From Helicobacter ganmani (GTDB lineage: Bacteria > Campylobacterota > Campylobacteria > Campylobacterales > Helicobacteraceae), in assembly GCF_003364315.1 (NCBI RefSeq), contig NZ_NXLS01000002.1, forward strand, positions 1-64,000: a stretch of 64,000 nt of DNA, given 5' to 3'. Position 1 is the stretch's first letter, and the number at the start of each line of letters is the position of its first letter. Of this stretch, positions 37,191 through 46,738 are shown in pieces. The notes under the pieces were generated by a model. That model worked only from the letters and a program-made list of their open reading frames with translations. It had not been told where the DNA came from and searched no databases. Both the position numbers and the translations under genes were made by a program.

Positions 37191-37805
37191 ATGGATATGC
37201 TAGACAAAAAGATTTTACAGAATCTCAAAACAATCTCCCTTTCTATGTTTCGTAAAAATTTCTTTGGAATCTTTCACGGCTCAATCTCTACGAAACTAGA
37301 AGAGGGACATTTTCTAATTAATAAAAAAGATGCGATTTTTGATGATTTAGATGAAGAATCCCTAATTATGCTTTATCACAAAAGGGATTACCGCTGGAAT
37401 GACGCGAGTATGGACGCTTTTATTCATTCTCTCCTCTATCAAAACATTCCCAATGCAAAATACATTGCCTACGGAATGCCCCCTTTTACCGTTTCTTATA
37501 CTCTAACGCACAATAAAATCGTTCCCAAAGACTATTTTGGCTACAAAATGCTTGACACATTAGAGGTTTATAACCCCAAAGACTTTGATAGTTGGTATGA
37601 ACGTGCCGATGTAGAAATCAATCGCTATTTTAAAGAAAGTGGCAAAAAAATTATGGTGATTCGTGGCTATGGAGTTTATGTTTATCATCGTGATTTACAG
37701 GTTTTATCTAAGCTTTTTGCTCTTTTAGAAAATACTTGCAAAATCTTGCATTTTAGCAGCTTACTTGAGGGAAGCAAACAAACACAAGACTTGTTTGATA
37801 TTTAA
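37191..37805 (+). CDS. class II aldolase/adducin-like protein
   Basis: 204 residues resembling the N-terminal domain of the class II aldolase/adducin family: an early SISTKLEEGHFLINKKDA block, DASMDAFIHSLLYQN near residue 84, and a C-terminal MVIRGYGVYVYHRDLQVL. The metal-binding His set of true fuculose aldolases is not obvious, so enzymatic function is uncertain. Probably co-transcribed with the M23 peptidase. A similar pairing occurs in Campylobacter by my recollection. Confidence 0.65.
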   Translation: MDMLDKKILQNLKTISLSMFRKNFFGIFHGSISTKLEEGHFLINKKDAIFDDLDEESLIMLYHKRDYRWNDASMDAFIHSLLYQNIPNAKYIAYGMPPFTVSYTLTHNKIVPKDYFGYKMLDTLEVYNPKDFDSWYERADVEINRYFKESGKKIMVIRGYGVYVYHRDLQVLSKLFALLENTCKILHFSSLLEGSKQTQDLFDI

Positions 37806-37867
37806 AGATTTGTTTGCAATTTGTGGCAATCCATACTCTTGCATAAAGTAAAATCTCTTATGGAATC

Positions 37868-38461
37868 TCATTTTCTTTTCTCCTTAAACTCTTTTCTTAG
37901 TCTTGGCACATCAAGAAAATAGAATCTTAAATAACCCCCTTTAATCCAACCCTTATCTGCTTACATTAAAGCAAGTCCTAATTTATAAGTAAAGCATTCT
38001 TTTTCTTTTAAAGCTTGTTTGTAATCTGTATAGGCTTCTAAAGGAGGAAGTTTTAAGCTAGGATTCTTTGCAACTCTTGCTTCATAATCTGCAATTTCTT
38101 TTCTATGTGTTTCTTTGATAAAACTAAGAACATAAGGCATTCGTATATATCCCCATAAACTTTTAGAGTTTAGAATCATTGCAGAACCTAGTTTGTAGGC
38201 GAGGTGGGAGTGGATTCTATGGACTGCTGCGTTGAAGTTTGTAATAAAGTGAATGCTGGATTGACTTTTAGTTGCTTTATTTTGATGATACCAAGACAAA
38301 AAATCAAAAATCTCATAATATTTAATATTTCTAGTATTTTTAGATAGATGTTGATACTAATTGAATCCTTTTTTACGTTGCAACCATTTCTCTTTTGCTA
38401 AACTAAAACTCTTGTAATGCTGCAAAAATAATATTATATCTCCCAATAGAGCCACAGGAAA
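37868..38461 (-). pseudogene. decayed surface-glycan (capsule/LOS type) gene, 3' part
   Basis: One minus-strand frame runs FPVALLGDIILF, LQHYKSFSLAKEKW, RIHSHLAYKLGSAMI, SLWGYIRMPYVLSFI, PSLKLPPLEAY, KECFTYKLGLALM, ADKGWIKGGYLRFYF, ending RKEFKEKRK. It is cut by in-frame stops, including TAG after RKKGFN and TAA after ALM. Such C-terminal blocks occur in Campylobacter and Helicobacter proteins of surface-glycan loci. A related 3' end lies at 63859-64000. No start or catalytic domain remains. Confidence 0.7.
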
Positions 38462-38494
38462 GTTTTAAGACAAAATTTTATAAAATCCATTGAC

Positions 38495-38514
38495 ACCATT
38501 TATAAATTAATGGT
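38495..38514. repeat. inverted repeat ACCATT/AATGGT
   Basis: ACCATT-TATAAATT-AATGGT in the AT-rich gap upstream of the pseudopilin genes. Role unknown. Confidence 0.35.
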
Positions 38515-38661
38515 AGGGCTTTGGTATTGAGTGTTATAATCCCTAATATATAAAAGTTCCTATACAATTATTTGTTATCAAAAAACAATTCATTTATTTA
38601 TCCCTCCAAAAATCTTAAACAAAATAAAATTTCTTATGTCTAGCAAAAAAATAAAACTTTA

Positions 38662-38678
38662 CCCTATTAATTATAGGG
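38662..38678. repeat. palindrome CCCTAT-TAATT-ATAGGG
   Basis: A perfect 6-bp inverted repeat with a 5-base centre, 29 bases before the -35 of the pseudopilin promoter. It could be an operator; there is no T run suggesting a terminator. Confidence 0.4.
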
Positions 38679-38706
38679 GGGAAATTAATCAAATTTTTCA
38701 CAACCC

Positions 38707-38735
38707 TTTACAAACCGCTCAAAAACAGCTACAAT
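38707..38735 (+). promoter_or_regulatory. pseudopilin operon promoter
   Basis: TTTACA (38707-38712), a 17-base spacer and TACAAT (38730-38735) fit a sigma-70 promoter 53 bases before the first pseudopilin start. Confidence 0.55.
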
Positions 38736-38787
38736 GCAGGCTTTAACAAAAATCTAAGAAGATTTCGCACTTGATAAGGAAAGAGGT

Positions 38788-39258
38788 ATGCAGAGCAAAA
38801 AAGCTTTTACCATGCTAGAGCTTGTATTTATTTTGGTGATTTTAGGCATTTTGGCTGCTGTTGCGATTCCAAAAATTTCTGCAAGCCGTGATGACGCGAA
38901 GCTTGTCGCCCTCAAAAGCGATATTAACACGCTCAAGACTTCCTTTCCTGCTTATTTCCTTGCACAAGGAGAAGGGACTTTTATTAGCGCGGTTACGCTT
39001 AGTAGCGCAAATTGGAATCTCAACGACTATACAATCACAAGCAAACTACAAGACAAGAATGGCAATCCTTGTGTTAGTGCGACCTTGTTAGATTCCAATC
39101 ACTCCACCGCAAGCACACCAAAATCCGTGCAATTTTTGCAACTTTCTACGCAAGCAAGCGGAAATTCTCAAGGCGACACTTGCGAAAAACTTATTGAAAG
39201 CATTCATCTTGTGCGAGAGCTTAAGATTCCATTACTTAGCAGCTCTATCGTATTTTAA
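38788..39258 (+). CDS. type II/IV pseudopilin-like protein 1
   Basis: 156 residues with a prepilin leader KKA|FTMLELVFILVILG: short basic leader, Ala (not Gly) at -1, Phe at +1, Glu at +5, then a hydrophobic helix. The first soluble segment resembles type II secretion or transformation pseudopilins (AAVAIPKISASRDDAKLVALKSDI). Two Cys residues may form a disulfide. Function inferred: a DNA-uptake or secretion pseudopilus. TAATG overlap with the next gene. Confidence 0.82.
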   Translation: MQSKKAFTMLELVFILVILGILAAVAIPKISASRDDAKLVALKSDINTLKTSFPAYFLAQGEGTFISAVTLSSANWNLNDYTITSKLQDKNGNPCVSATLLDSNHSTASTPKSVQFLQLSTQASGNSQGDTCEKLIESIHLVRELKIPLLSSSIVF

Positions 39259-39644
39259 TGACATCAAAACACAAATCTGCCTTTACTTTATTGGAATTGG
39301 TGCTTGTGCTATCTCTACTTGGCATTCTACTTAGCTTTGGGATTCCACAATTTAGCCATTACACCCAAAACGCTTGTATCAAAAAATTGCAGCTCCAAGT
39401 CTTGAATCTCAAACTAACCCTTAAAGCACAAAAACAACAAAATCTTGCGACAGATTGGAATGCACTCTATCAAAACCTTGATTTGAAACCCAGCACGTGT
39501 TATTTTGAAAAGCAAAAAAATGGCTTTATCGCAAATGACAATGGGCGCAAGGCATATTTTGTGTTAAAAAATCTCATTTTAGAATGCCAACACACTAAAA
39601 GTGCGCGACTGCATAATGGCGAATCTCTCTGCGATATATTTTAA
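39258..39644 (+). CDS. type II/IV pseudopilin-like protein 2
   Basis: 128 residues. The leader KHKSA|FTLLELVLVLSLLGI again has Ala at -1 and Glu at +5. The soluble part holds several Cys residues (near 45, 76, 112 and 125). The ATG overlaps the stop of the first pseudopilin. No ATPase, secretin or prepilin peptidase gene is nearby, so the rest of the machine must be elsewhere in the genome. Confidence 0.78.
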   Translation: MTSKHKSAFTLLELVLVLSLLGILLSFGIPQFSHYTQNACIKKLQLQVLNLKLTLKAQKQQNLATDWNALYQNLDLKPSTCYFEKQKNGFIANDNGRKAYFVLKNLILECQHTKSARLHNGESLCDIF

Positions 39645-39655
39645 AAGCGATTAAT

Positions 39656-40237
39656 TTAGCCCCAACGAGCGTAATCAAAAGGCAATGAGAGACTATCGCA
39701 CCATTTACCAATGAGAAATCTTTCCATTTCCTCTAAGCTTTTTCCTGCATAATATCCAAAAATCGGCGGAGCAATTCGCACACCAATCCTAGAGAGATTC
39801 AGCATATTTTCTAACACAATCGGACTAAAAGGCATTTCGCGAGGAGCAAGAAGTAATTTGCGATTCTCCTTTATCATCACATTTGCCGCACGCGTTAGAA
39901 GCGTATCGCAAATCCCACAAGCAATTTTTGCCAAAGTATTTTGAGAACACGGAATCACTGCCATTGCCTCACAAATAAACGAACCACTCGCAATTTTTGC
40001 ACCCAAATCCGTATCTTCTAGTAAAACAAGATTTGGAATCTCCTGCAAGGATTCTATCCAATCCCACTTAGCTTGAGGGATTGTGGAATCTTTTCGGGAA
40101 TTTTCTGCCTGCAATGTATATCTTGCACCTTGTGTGAGGACGCAGTATTTTTCTAACTCTTTTGGCAAACACTGCAAGAATCTCAAACCAAGCTCCACCC
40201 CGCTTGCACCGCTAACTCCAACGATTATACGCTTCAT
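39656..40237 (-). CDS. ubiX: UbiX-type flavin prenyltransferase
   Basis: Makes prenylated FMN for UbiD-type decarboxylases. 193 residues. Landmarks: VGVSGASGVELG near residue 7, the later GSFICEAMAVIPCSQNTLAKIACGICDTL region near 85-115 (split here as SGSFICEAMAV and CSQNTLAKIA), RKLLLAPREMPFS near 130, and a C-terminal PPIFGYYAGKSLEEM. Its ATG overlaps the flgA stop (ATGA). The flgA-ubiX pair is also adjacent in H. pylori. Confidence 0.9.
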   Translation of the reverse strand: MKRIIVGVSGASGVELGLRFLQCLPKELEKYCVLTQGARYTLQAENSRKDSTIPQAKWDWIESLQEIPNLVLLEDTDLGAKIASGSFICEAMAVIPCSQNTLAKIACGICDTLLTRAANVMIKENRKLLLAPREMPFSPIVLENMLNLSRIGVRIAPPIFGYYAGKSLEEMERFLIGKWCDSLSLPFDYARWG

Positions 40238-41142
40238 AATAATCTCCCCCTTCCCTCTTCTATGATTTCTACCTCATAGGTTTTTTTGCCTTGCAATGCA
40301 CGCGCCTTAATCGTATCCCCCACCGCGCCATCTTTTTGCGCTTCTAACACAAATTCTAGCAACACGCCCTCCTCACTGACGCTCACCGCAATTTTATCGC
40401 CTTTTTTCACGACACGCTTAAGGATTAAGCGGTCTTGTGTAACAATCACATCTTTGGGCGTGTAAGAACGCACGGCAACTTTTCCCATTTCATTTTCTTT
40501 CATCAATATGCTACTTACACGTTCAAAAGGAATCCGAATAAGGCGTGCGTTATTGTAGCCAATACTCTGACGACCGCTGATAGTTTCACTCGTCTGCACG
40601 ACCTGCAAAGTTGCGTCAATAGCATACTTAAAATAAACCTTACGATTCCTTAATTGTTCTCCATTCTTTTCTTGCACCACGACATCAAAGCTTCCCTCGC
40701 GTTTTTTAAGTAATTTAGAGTGAAAATCAATGGACAAAATCGCATCTTCTTTAAAATCCACAGGCGTAATTTGCTCTAAATGCACAGCATTTACCTGAAT
40801 CTTATAGGGCTGATATTCGCGCAAAAACTCAGCTAAAATATACTTCCTAATCCCCTCAATCTCGCCCCTTATGGCACGCTTAAAGGTAATAATTGGGGAT
40901 TTTGCACCCACAGAGATTCCCTCATTTGCAAATTTTTCTGTCATTTGAGAACTTTTGATTTGGTAACTATTAGAATTTTTAGGAATGCTAAAGAGCAAAA
41001 AATTGCTTTGCAAATCCGGAAATAAATCTCTAGCATAGATGGAATTTTCTTTAAACTGATATTCTTCTTCCAATACCAAATAAGAAAGTGCATATAACGC
41101 ATTTGAGACAATCAAAAATAAAATTCCAAATATTAAACGCAA
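40234..41142 (-). CDS. flgA: FlgA, P-ring assembly chaperone
   Basis: Periplasmic protein that helps assemble the flagellar P-ring (FlgI). 302 residues with a signal peptide (LIFGILFLIVSNALYA). The C-terminal SAF/ChapFlgA domain is recognisable: RSYTPKDVIVTQDRLILKRVVKKGDKI near residue 222 and GDTIKARALQGKKTYEVEI near 275. Overlaps copA by 10 bases and ubiX by 4, so the three are co-transcribed. Confidence 0.85.
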   Translation of the reverse strand: MRLIFGILFLIVSNALYALSYLVLEEEYQFKENSIYARDLFPDLQSNFLLFSIPKNSNSYQIKSSQMTEKFANEGISVGAKSPIITFKRAIRGEIEGIRKYILAEFLREYQPYKIQVNAVHLEQITPVDFKEDAILSIDFHSKLLKKREGSFDVVVQEKNGEQLRNRKVYFKYAIDATLQVVQTSETISGRQSIGYNNARLIRIPFERVSSILMKENEMGKVAVRSYTPKDVIVTQDRLILKRVVKKGDKIAVSVSEEGVLLEFVLEAQKDGAVGDTIKARALQGKKTYEVEIIEEGRGRLL

Positions 41143-43274
41143 TTTTCCAACCTTAAACGCGAGATTCTTAGCGCATTGCTTACAACGCTCAAAGAGCTAA
41201 ACGCCATAGCCGCTCCAGCAAAAGCGGGTTGCAATACGATTCCAAAATGCGGATAAAGTACACCTGCTGCAATAGGAATCAGCACAATATTATACACATA
41301 GGCGAAAAACAAATTTTCACGAATGTTTTTCAAAGTCGCATTGGCAATATCAAACACTTCCACGATTCCCCATAAATTTTCTTTCAACAACAAAACATCG
41401 CCCACTTCTTGTGCCAATTCTGTGGCTTGCGCAAAGGAGATTCCAAAGCTTGCACTTTTAAGTGCAAGTGCGTCATTAATCCCATCTCCGACGAAACAAA
41501 CCGCGCCCTTTTGTGCGAGTTCCACAATCACATTTGCCTTTTCTTCAGGATTGACACCCGCAAAAAATTTTGAGATTCCAAGCGTTTGAGCAATTTTTGC
41601 AACACTTGCTTCATTGTCTCCACTTAAAATCACAGATTCTATTCCGCGTAATCTTAAAGCCTTAATCGTGGCTTTTGCATTTTCCTTAATGGAATCTTGC
41701 AAATAAAACAAAGCTAAAATCTCCTTTGAATCCCCAAGTGCAATACAATTTTCACGAGGAAAATCTCGTAATGTTGTTTTGCATAAGGATTCTACCCATT
41801 CTAATGAGCCCAAAGAATAAGACATTCCTTCAAAAACCGCCTGCACCCCTTTGCCAATCTCATAGGTTTTAGATTCCAAAGGAATTGGGGTAGAATCTTT
41901 GGCAAAATCCAAAATTGCCCGCGCAATAGGGTGAGGATTATTCTTTTGCATTGCGCAAGCAAGGCTAGAAACAAAATCATAAGAGAGAGTTTGAGATAAA
42001 ATCTTGCAATCACAAATCACAATCTCTCCCTTGGTGAGTGTGCCTGTTTTGTCAAACACAATCGTTTTTACTTGTTTTGCCTTTTCATAAATATCTGGCG
42101 TTTTAATCAAAATCTCTGCTTTTTTTGCACGCATACTTGCACAAACAATCGCCAAAGGCACAGCGAGCCCAAGTGCGCAAGGACAAGAGATAACAAGCAC
42201 GCAAGCGGCAATAGATAGTGCGAAAGCAAGATTACTCGTCCAAAAATACCAAAAAACAAAGCAAATAAGACTAAGAATCACGATACTTGGCACAAAAATG
42301 CTAGCAATTCTGTCTGCAAGTGCGCCAATAGGAGGCTTTTGCGCTTGTGAAAGCTCTAGTAAATCCAACATTTCATAAACAAAAAATTCATTAGAATCCT
42401 TGCTTGCTTCAATCACAATTTCGCCATTTAAAACTAAACTCCCGCCAATTACCTCCGCGCCTGCACCCAATGTTTTTGGTAACTCTTCGCCATTAATATG
42501 CGCACTGCTCACTTCTGCCTCCCCAGAGACTACTATGCCATCTAATGGAATCTTCTCACCACCTATAACCAAACATTGATTGCCCTTTTGAATCTTATCT
42601 ATTGCAATCCATTGTGTCTGCTGCGATTCGTTTAGCAACCTTGCTTGCGTAGGCAAAAGTTTAGAGAGAATCTCTAGCTCATCACTTGCTTTTTTCTTTG
42701 CGCTTGATTTTAAGTATTCGCCCACCAACACAAAACAAATTACTGCACTACTGCCCTCAAAATAAAATCCACTCTCGCCACTTGCAAAAAGATACAGCGA
42801 ATAAAGATAAGCCACGCTTGTGCCAAGTGCGATGAGGACATTCATATCTGCCGATTTTGTTTTAAAAAAGCTTTTTGCCCCTTGATAAAAAGGCAATCCG
42901 CAATAAAACTGCACAATGCTTGCTAGAATTAGCTGAACAACTCCGTTCCAATCAGTGTGGAATCCACCCATATGCAGAGAAAAAATCACCGCAAACAAGG
43001 GGATTGCTACCCATAATCTCCGCTTTAACCCCTTAATATAAGCGATTTCTTGCTCTTTAGAATCATCTAGGTTCGCAGGAAATCCATAAGAAGTAATTTG
43101 TTCAGTAATTTGCGTTTCTGAAATTTGCGTTTCATCATACGCAATTTTTGCCTTTCCGCTGATAGAATTAATCTTGATGTTTTTAATACTCGGAATCTTT
43201 TGTAAATTTTTCTCAATCGTAGAAGAACAGGCACTACAATGCATTCCACTGATATTTAATTTAATCATTTTCAT
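41133..43274 (-). CDS. copA: CopA copper-exporting P-type ATPase
   Basis: Inner-membrane P1B ATPase that expels Cu(I). 713 residues. One N-terminal heavy-metal domain with GMHCSAC (Cys 13 and 16), then membrane helices with the CPC ion-binding motif (ISCPCALGLA near residue 363), the phosphorylated Asp in DKTGTLTKGE near 407, nucleotide-binding HP (NNPHPIARA) and hinge GDGINDALAL near 600. The CPC motif and single metal domain fit CopA. First gene of a copA-flgA-ubiX run. Confidence 0.93.
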   Translation of the reverse strand: MKMIKLNISGMHCSACSSTIEKNLQKIPSIKNIKINSISGKAKIAYDETQISETQITEQITSYGFPANLDDSKEQEIAYIKGLKRRLWVAIPLFAVIFSLHMGGFHTDWNGVVQLILASIVQFYCGLPFYQGAKSFFKTKSADMNVLIALGTSVAYLYSLYLFASGESGFYFEGSSAVICFVLVGEYLKSSAKKKASDELEILSKLLPTQARLLNESQQTQWIAIDKIQKGNQCLVIGGEKIPLDGIVVSGEAEVSSAHINGEELPKTLGAGAEVIGGSLVLNGEIVIEASKDSNEFFVYEMLDLLELSQAQKPPIGALADRIASIFVPSIVILSLICFVFWYFWTSNLAFALSIAACVLVISCPCALGLAVPLAIVCASMRAKKAEILIKTPDIYEKAKQVKTIVFDKTGTLTKGEIVICDCKILSQTLSYDFVSSLACAMQKNNPHPIARAILDFAKDSTPIPLESKTYEIGKGVQAVFEGMSYSLGSLEWVESLCKTTLRDFPRENCIALGDSKEILALFYLQDSIKENAKATIKALRLRGIESVILSGDNEASVAKIAQTLGISKFFAGVNPEEKANVIVELAQKGAVCFVGDGINDALALKSASFGISFAQATELAQEVGDVLLLKENLWGIVEVFDIANATLKNIRENLFFAYVYNIVLIPIAAGVLYPHFGIVLQPAFAGAAMAFSSLSVVSNALRISRLRLENCV

Positions 43275-43312
43275 ACTTTGCCTTTATCATTTCTTTATAT
43301 ATAATTGATAAG

Positions 43313-43328
43313 TTTTAAAGCTTTAAAA
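43313..43328. promoter_or_regulatory. 16-bp palindrome in the copA/nrdB divergent gap
   Basis: TTTTAAAGCTTTAAAA is perfectly palindromic. It lies 3 bases upstream of a TATAAT (43332-43337) that could serve nrdB. It may be an operator, though AT-rich palindromes also occur by chance. Confidence 0.4.
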
Positions 43329-43331
43329 TTC

Positions 43332-43337
43332 TATAAT
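43332..43337 (+). promoter_or_regulatory. -10 of nrdB
   Basis: TATAAT 52 bases before the nrdB ATG, with the preceding palindrome covering the spacer region. Confidence 0.5.
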
Positions 43338-43388
43338 TTCTACTTTTATTTTACACTTAAATATTTTATGTTTTCTTAAGGTAATTTT

Positions 43389-44414
43389 ATGATTAATCGC
43401 AAAAAAATCTATAATCCAAACTCCCAAGAAAGCGTGAATGAGCGCAAAATCTTTGGGGGTAATCCTACAAGCATTTTTGAACTGAATAAAATTAAATACC
43501 AATGGGCTTATAATCTTTGGAAAGTAATGCTTGCAAACTCTTGGTTTCCTGAAGAAGTCAATATGACACAAGATAAACGCGATTATGCTGATGGCTTAAC
43601 TCCAGAAGAAAAAATCGGTTACGATAGAGCCTTAGCGCAACTTATTTTTATGGATTCTTTGCAGACAAATAACCTCATTGATAATGTGAATCCCTATATC
43701 ACAAGCCCAGAAATCAATCTCATCTTAGTGCGTCAAGCTTTTGAAGAAGCCTTACATTCCCAAAGTTACGCCGTAATGGTAGAATCCATTTCGGCAAATA
43801 CTGATGAAATCTATGAAATGTGGCGCACAGATATGCAGCTAAGAAACAAAAATGACTACATTGCAAATGTGTATGAGGAACTAGCACTCAATCCCACAGA
43901 ATCCACACTTCTAAAGGCAATGTTTGCCAATCAAATCCTAGAGGGAATCTATTTTTATAGTGGATTTGCTTTTTTTTATACACTTGCAAGAAGTGGAAAA
44001 ATGCTAGGAAGCGCGCAAATGATTCGCTTTATCCAACGCGATGAAGTAACGCATTTATTGCTATTCCAAAACCTCATCAATTCCTTAAAAAAAGAAATGC
44101 CACATCTTTTTACTAAAGACTTGATTGAAGAAGTGATTGAAATGTTTAGAGAGGCGGTGAAAGTAGAATCTGCTTGGGGAGATTATATTACACAAGGACA
44201 GATTCTAGGACTTACAAGCGAGATTATCCACGAATATATTCGCTATCTTGCCGATGATAGATTAAAGCGCGTGGGTTTGCCTCCGCTTTATAACGCTAAA
44301 CACCCTATTAAATGGGTGGATTCTTTTAGTTCATTCAATGAACAAAAAACAAATTTCTTTGAGGGAAATGTAACAAATTACGCAAAAGGGAGTATAAATT
44401 TTGATGATTTCTAA
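43389..44414 (+). CDS. nrdB: ribonucleotide reductase small subunit NrdB
   Basis: Class Ia beta subunit that holds the diiron-tyrosyl radical for dNTP synthesis. 341 residues. Iron ligands are visible in [13 protein letters not shown] (Asp region), [15 protein letters not shown] (EExxH) near residue 119, and [12 protein letters not shown] (ExxH) near 217. The C-terminus ends in a Asn/Phe-rich NFDDF for binding the large subunit. The NrdA gene is not in the window. AAGGTAATTTT precedes the ATG. Confidence 0.95.
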   Translation: MINRKKIYNPNSQESVNERKIFGGNPTSIFELNKIKYQWAYNLWKVMLANSWFPEEVNMTQDKRDYADGLTPEEKIGYDRALAQLIFMDSLQTNNLIDNVNPYITSPEINLILVRQAFEEALHSQSYAVMVESISANTDEIYEMWRTDMQLRNKNDYIANVYEELALNPTESTLLKAMFANQILEGIYFYSGFAFFYTLARSGKMLGSAQMIRFIQRDEVTHLLLFQNLINSLKKEMPHLFTKDLIEEVIEMFREAVKVESAWGDYITQGQILGLTSEIIHEYIRYLADDRLKRVGLPPLYNAKHPIKWVDSFSSFNEQKTNFFEGNVTNYAKGSINFDDF

Positions 44415-45147
44415 GCCACTTTACACTTTACAACTTAAAACAAAGCAAAACTTTGAAGACAATTTGACACATTTAAAGAATCTCATTTTAGACTGCGAAA
44501 GCGATTCTATTATTTTAGCACCCGAGGTTTGCTTGACAAATTTTTGCTATCAGAGAATGGACGAGGCAGCCGAGTTTGCCAAAGTCGCCACAGAATCACT
44601 CTTGCGTCTTTGTAGTGATAGAGTCATCGTAATTACGATGATTGAAAAATACCGCAATGGATTCTATAATAACTTAAAAGTCTTTTACAAAGGTGAATTA
44701 CTTCACAAACAAAGCAAACACAAGCTTTTTCCTCTAGGCAATGAGCATTTACATTTCCAAAGTGGGGATATAGCAGAAATTGCACCTTTTGAGATTGATG
44801 GAATCATATGTGGCGCAATCAACTGCTTTGAATTACGTTTCATTGAGCTTTGGCAACTTCTCAAAGGTTGTGATTTGATTTTTGTTCCCGCACAATGGGG
44901 AAAAGAGCGCAAAGACAATTTTGAAACCCTCTCCAAAGCTTTAGCAATCACTACGCAAAGCTTCGTAATGGCTAGCAGCGGTGCAAACGACACTTGTGCT
45001 AAAGGAAGTGCAATTATCTCTCCTTTTGGCTATGCAACCAAAGACGACGAGCAAGAAGTGATTTCTTTGCGCGCAAATTTTAACGAAATCACACAAGCAC
45101 GCAAATTTATTGATATTGGACTTAGCAAAACCCCATGCAATCCTTAA
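44404..45147 (+). CDS. carbon-nitrogen hydrolase (nitrilase superfamily)
   Basis: Amidohydrolase with the Glu-Lys-Cys catalytic triad: Glu in [10 protein letters not shown] near residue 40, Lys in [11 protein letters not shown] near 109, Cys in [11 protein letters not shown] near 144. 247 residues from the ATG at 44404, which lies inside the end of nrdB; a TTG one codon earlier is less likely. Substrate unknown. Probably coupled to nrdB and pcm by overlaps. Confidence 0.87.
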   Translation: MISKPLYTLQLKTKQNFEDNLTHLKNLILDCESDSIILAPEVCLTNFCYQRMDEAAEFAKVATESLLRLCSDRVIVITMIEKYRNGFYNNLKVFYKGELLHKQSKHKLFPLGNEHLHFQSGDIAEIAPFEIDGIICGAINCFELRFIELWQLLKGCDLIFVPAQWGKERKDNFETLSKALAITTQSFVMASSGANDTCAKGSAIISPFGYATKDDEQEVISLRANFNEITQARKFIDIGLSKTPCNP

Positions 45148-45773
45148 AAACCGCAAATATGGTGCTTGAAATCTCTAAGAGATTCCGCCTTAGCCCATCT
45201 GTTGAAAAAGCATTTTTAAGCATTAATCGTGAAATTTTCGTTCCCAATGGTTTTGCACACCTTGCTTACACTCTTGATGCTCTTCCTATGGGAGCTAGTC
45301 AATGGATTAGCTCTCCACTCACAGTTGCAAAAATGACAGAATATTTACAATGTGATGGTGCGGATTCTGTGCTAGAAATCGGCTGTGGAAGTGGGTATCA
45401 AGCAGCCATTTTAAGCAAGCTTATTCGTCGTGTATTCAGCATTGAAAGGATTGAAAAATTACTTTTAGAGGCAAGGACGCGCATCAAATTATGTGAGATT
45501 GCAAATATCAATACCAAGCTAGACGATGGGCAAAAGGGCTGGAGTGCTTACGCGCCTTATGATAGGATTTTGTTTTCTGCTTCTATTAGAGAGATTCCTC
45601 AAAGTCTTATCACGCAGTTAAGTGAAGGTGGAATCCTCATCGCACCATTAGAAATAGATAATACGCAAGTCATCACGCGATTCATTAAACGCAATGGAAT
45701 CTTAAGCGAAAGGCAAGAACTAGAGCATTGTATTTTTGTTCCTGTGCTCAATGGGCTAGATAAAGAATCCTAA
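45135..45773 (+). CDS. pcm: protein-L-isoaspartate O-methyltransferase
   Basis: SAM-dependent repair of isoaspartyl residues in damaged proteins. 212 residues. The family start PREIFVP is replaced by [15 protein letters not shown] near residue 31. Substrate loop [12 protein letters not shown] near 56, SAM motif [15 protein letters not shown] near 79, and a late [15 protein letters not shown] near 137. Overlaps the hydrolase gene by 13 bases. Confidence 0.9.
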   Translation: MQSLKTANMVLEISKRFRLSPSVEKAFLSINREIFVPNGFAHLAYTLDALPMGASQWISSPLTVAKMTEYLQCDGADSVLEIGCGSGYQAAILSKLIRRVFSIERIEKLLLEARTRIKLCEIANINTKLDDGQKGWSAYAPYDRILFSASIREIPQSLITQLSEGGILIAPLEIDNTQVITRFIKRNGILSERQELEHCIFVPVLNGLDKES

Positions 45774-45793
45774 GGATTTGAGTTTATAATTTT

Positions 45794-46738
45794 TCAATCC
45801 AAAAGCCCAAGCGTATGCGCTATCACAGCACCTTCACGCAAACCCTCATCAACTACTAAACACTCTTGGAATCCTAAAGCCTCCATAAAGCAAGTAAATA
45901 GAGCGATTCCAAAAGGCACAACATCAGCTTTATACATTCCAACAAGACCGACTTGCGATTCTTGAGAAAGTGCTAAAAATTTCGCCAATTCCACAGAAAA
46001 GTCCTCTCTTGTTAATTCTGTGCCAAAAATTACTCTTGCATTATATTCTATAAGCCCCAACTTAAAAGCACATACCATTGTAGGAGTACCACTATTTGCC
46101 ATCATAAAACGCGCTTTTCTCCCCTTTTGACAACATTCTTGCATAAACGAAAGAATCGGTTTCAAAAACTCCTCTCTTTGTGCCAACAATTTTTCCACAC
46201 TCCCGTAACGTTCCTTTGCACTCACAATTCCAATGTCAAAACTTCTTGCTAGATTCCCATTCTCTCCACAAAGTACAAACTCACTACTCGCTCCTCCCAT
46301 ATCTACAAGCAAAAAACAATCTTGCTTGTATTTTGGATTCTCTCTTGCGATTCTTTGCACAGCAATTTTTGGAGCAAGAGAAGTAATTTGCGCCTCTTGT
46401 TCTCCTGAAATCACACGAAATTGAATCTGTGTACGCTCCCAAATCTCTTGCAAAATCCTTTCACGATTGCGCGCTTTACGCATTGCTTGCGTCGTTAGCG
46501 CAACCACTTCTTGCTGTGGGGTAATATCTAATGCACACTTCATTTCAAGCAAACCTTGAATGATTCTTTCTTTTGCCGCTTCACAAATTTCTCCGCTATC
46601 CTCTAGCCCCTCTGCTGTGCGCACCGTCGTATCATATTCTTGAAGGACTGCAAATTCCTTTTGAAATTCTTTCTCGCAAACTTGCATTCTTACTCCACGC
46701 AAAGAATTGCTACCCAAATCAATTCCTATTATTTCCAT
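45794..46738 (-). CDS. Ppx/GppA family phosphatase
   Basis: Exopolyphosphatase / pppGpp phosphohydrolase family, acting on polyphosphate or the stringent-response alarmone. 314 residues, the short two-subdomain form without the HD extension. Motifs: GIDLGSNSLRGVRMQ at the start, TTQAMRKARN near 85, VISGEQEA near 113, LVDMGGASSEFVL near 145, and the second ATP-like loop ANSGTPTMV near 214. It overlaps the histidine kinase gene by 10 bases. Confidence 0.9.
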   Translation of the reverse strand: MEIIGIDLGSNSLRGVRMQVCEKEFQKEFAVLQEYDTTVRTAEGLEDSGEICEAAKERIIQGLLEMKCALDITPQQEVVALTTQAMRKARNRERILQEIWERTQIQFRVISGEQEAQITSLAPKIAVQRIARENPKYKQDCFLLVDMGGASSEFVLCGENGNLARSFDIGIVSAKERYGSVEKLLAQREEFLKPILSFMQECCQKGRKARFMMANSGTPTMVCAFKLGLIEYNARVIFGTELTREDFSVELAKFLALSQESQVGLVGMYKADVVPFGIALFTCFMEALGFQECLVVDEGLREGAVIAHTLGLLD

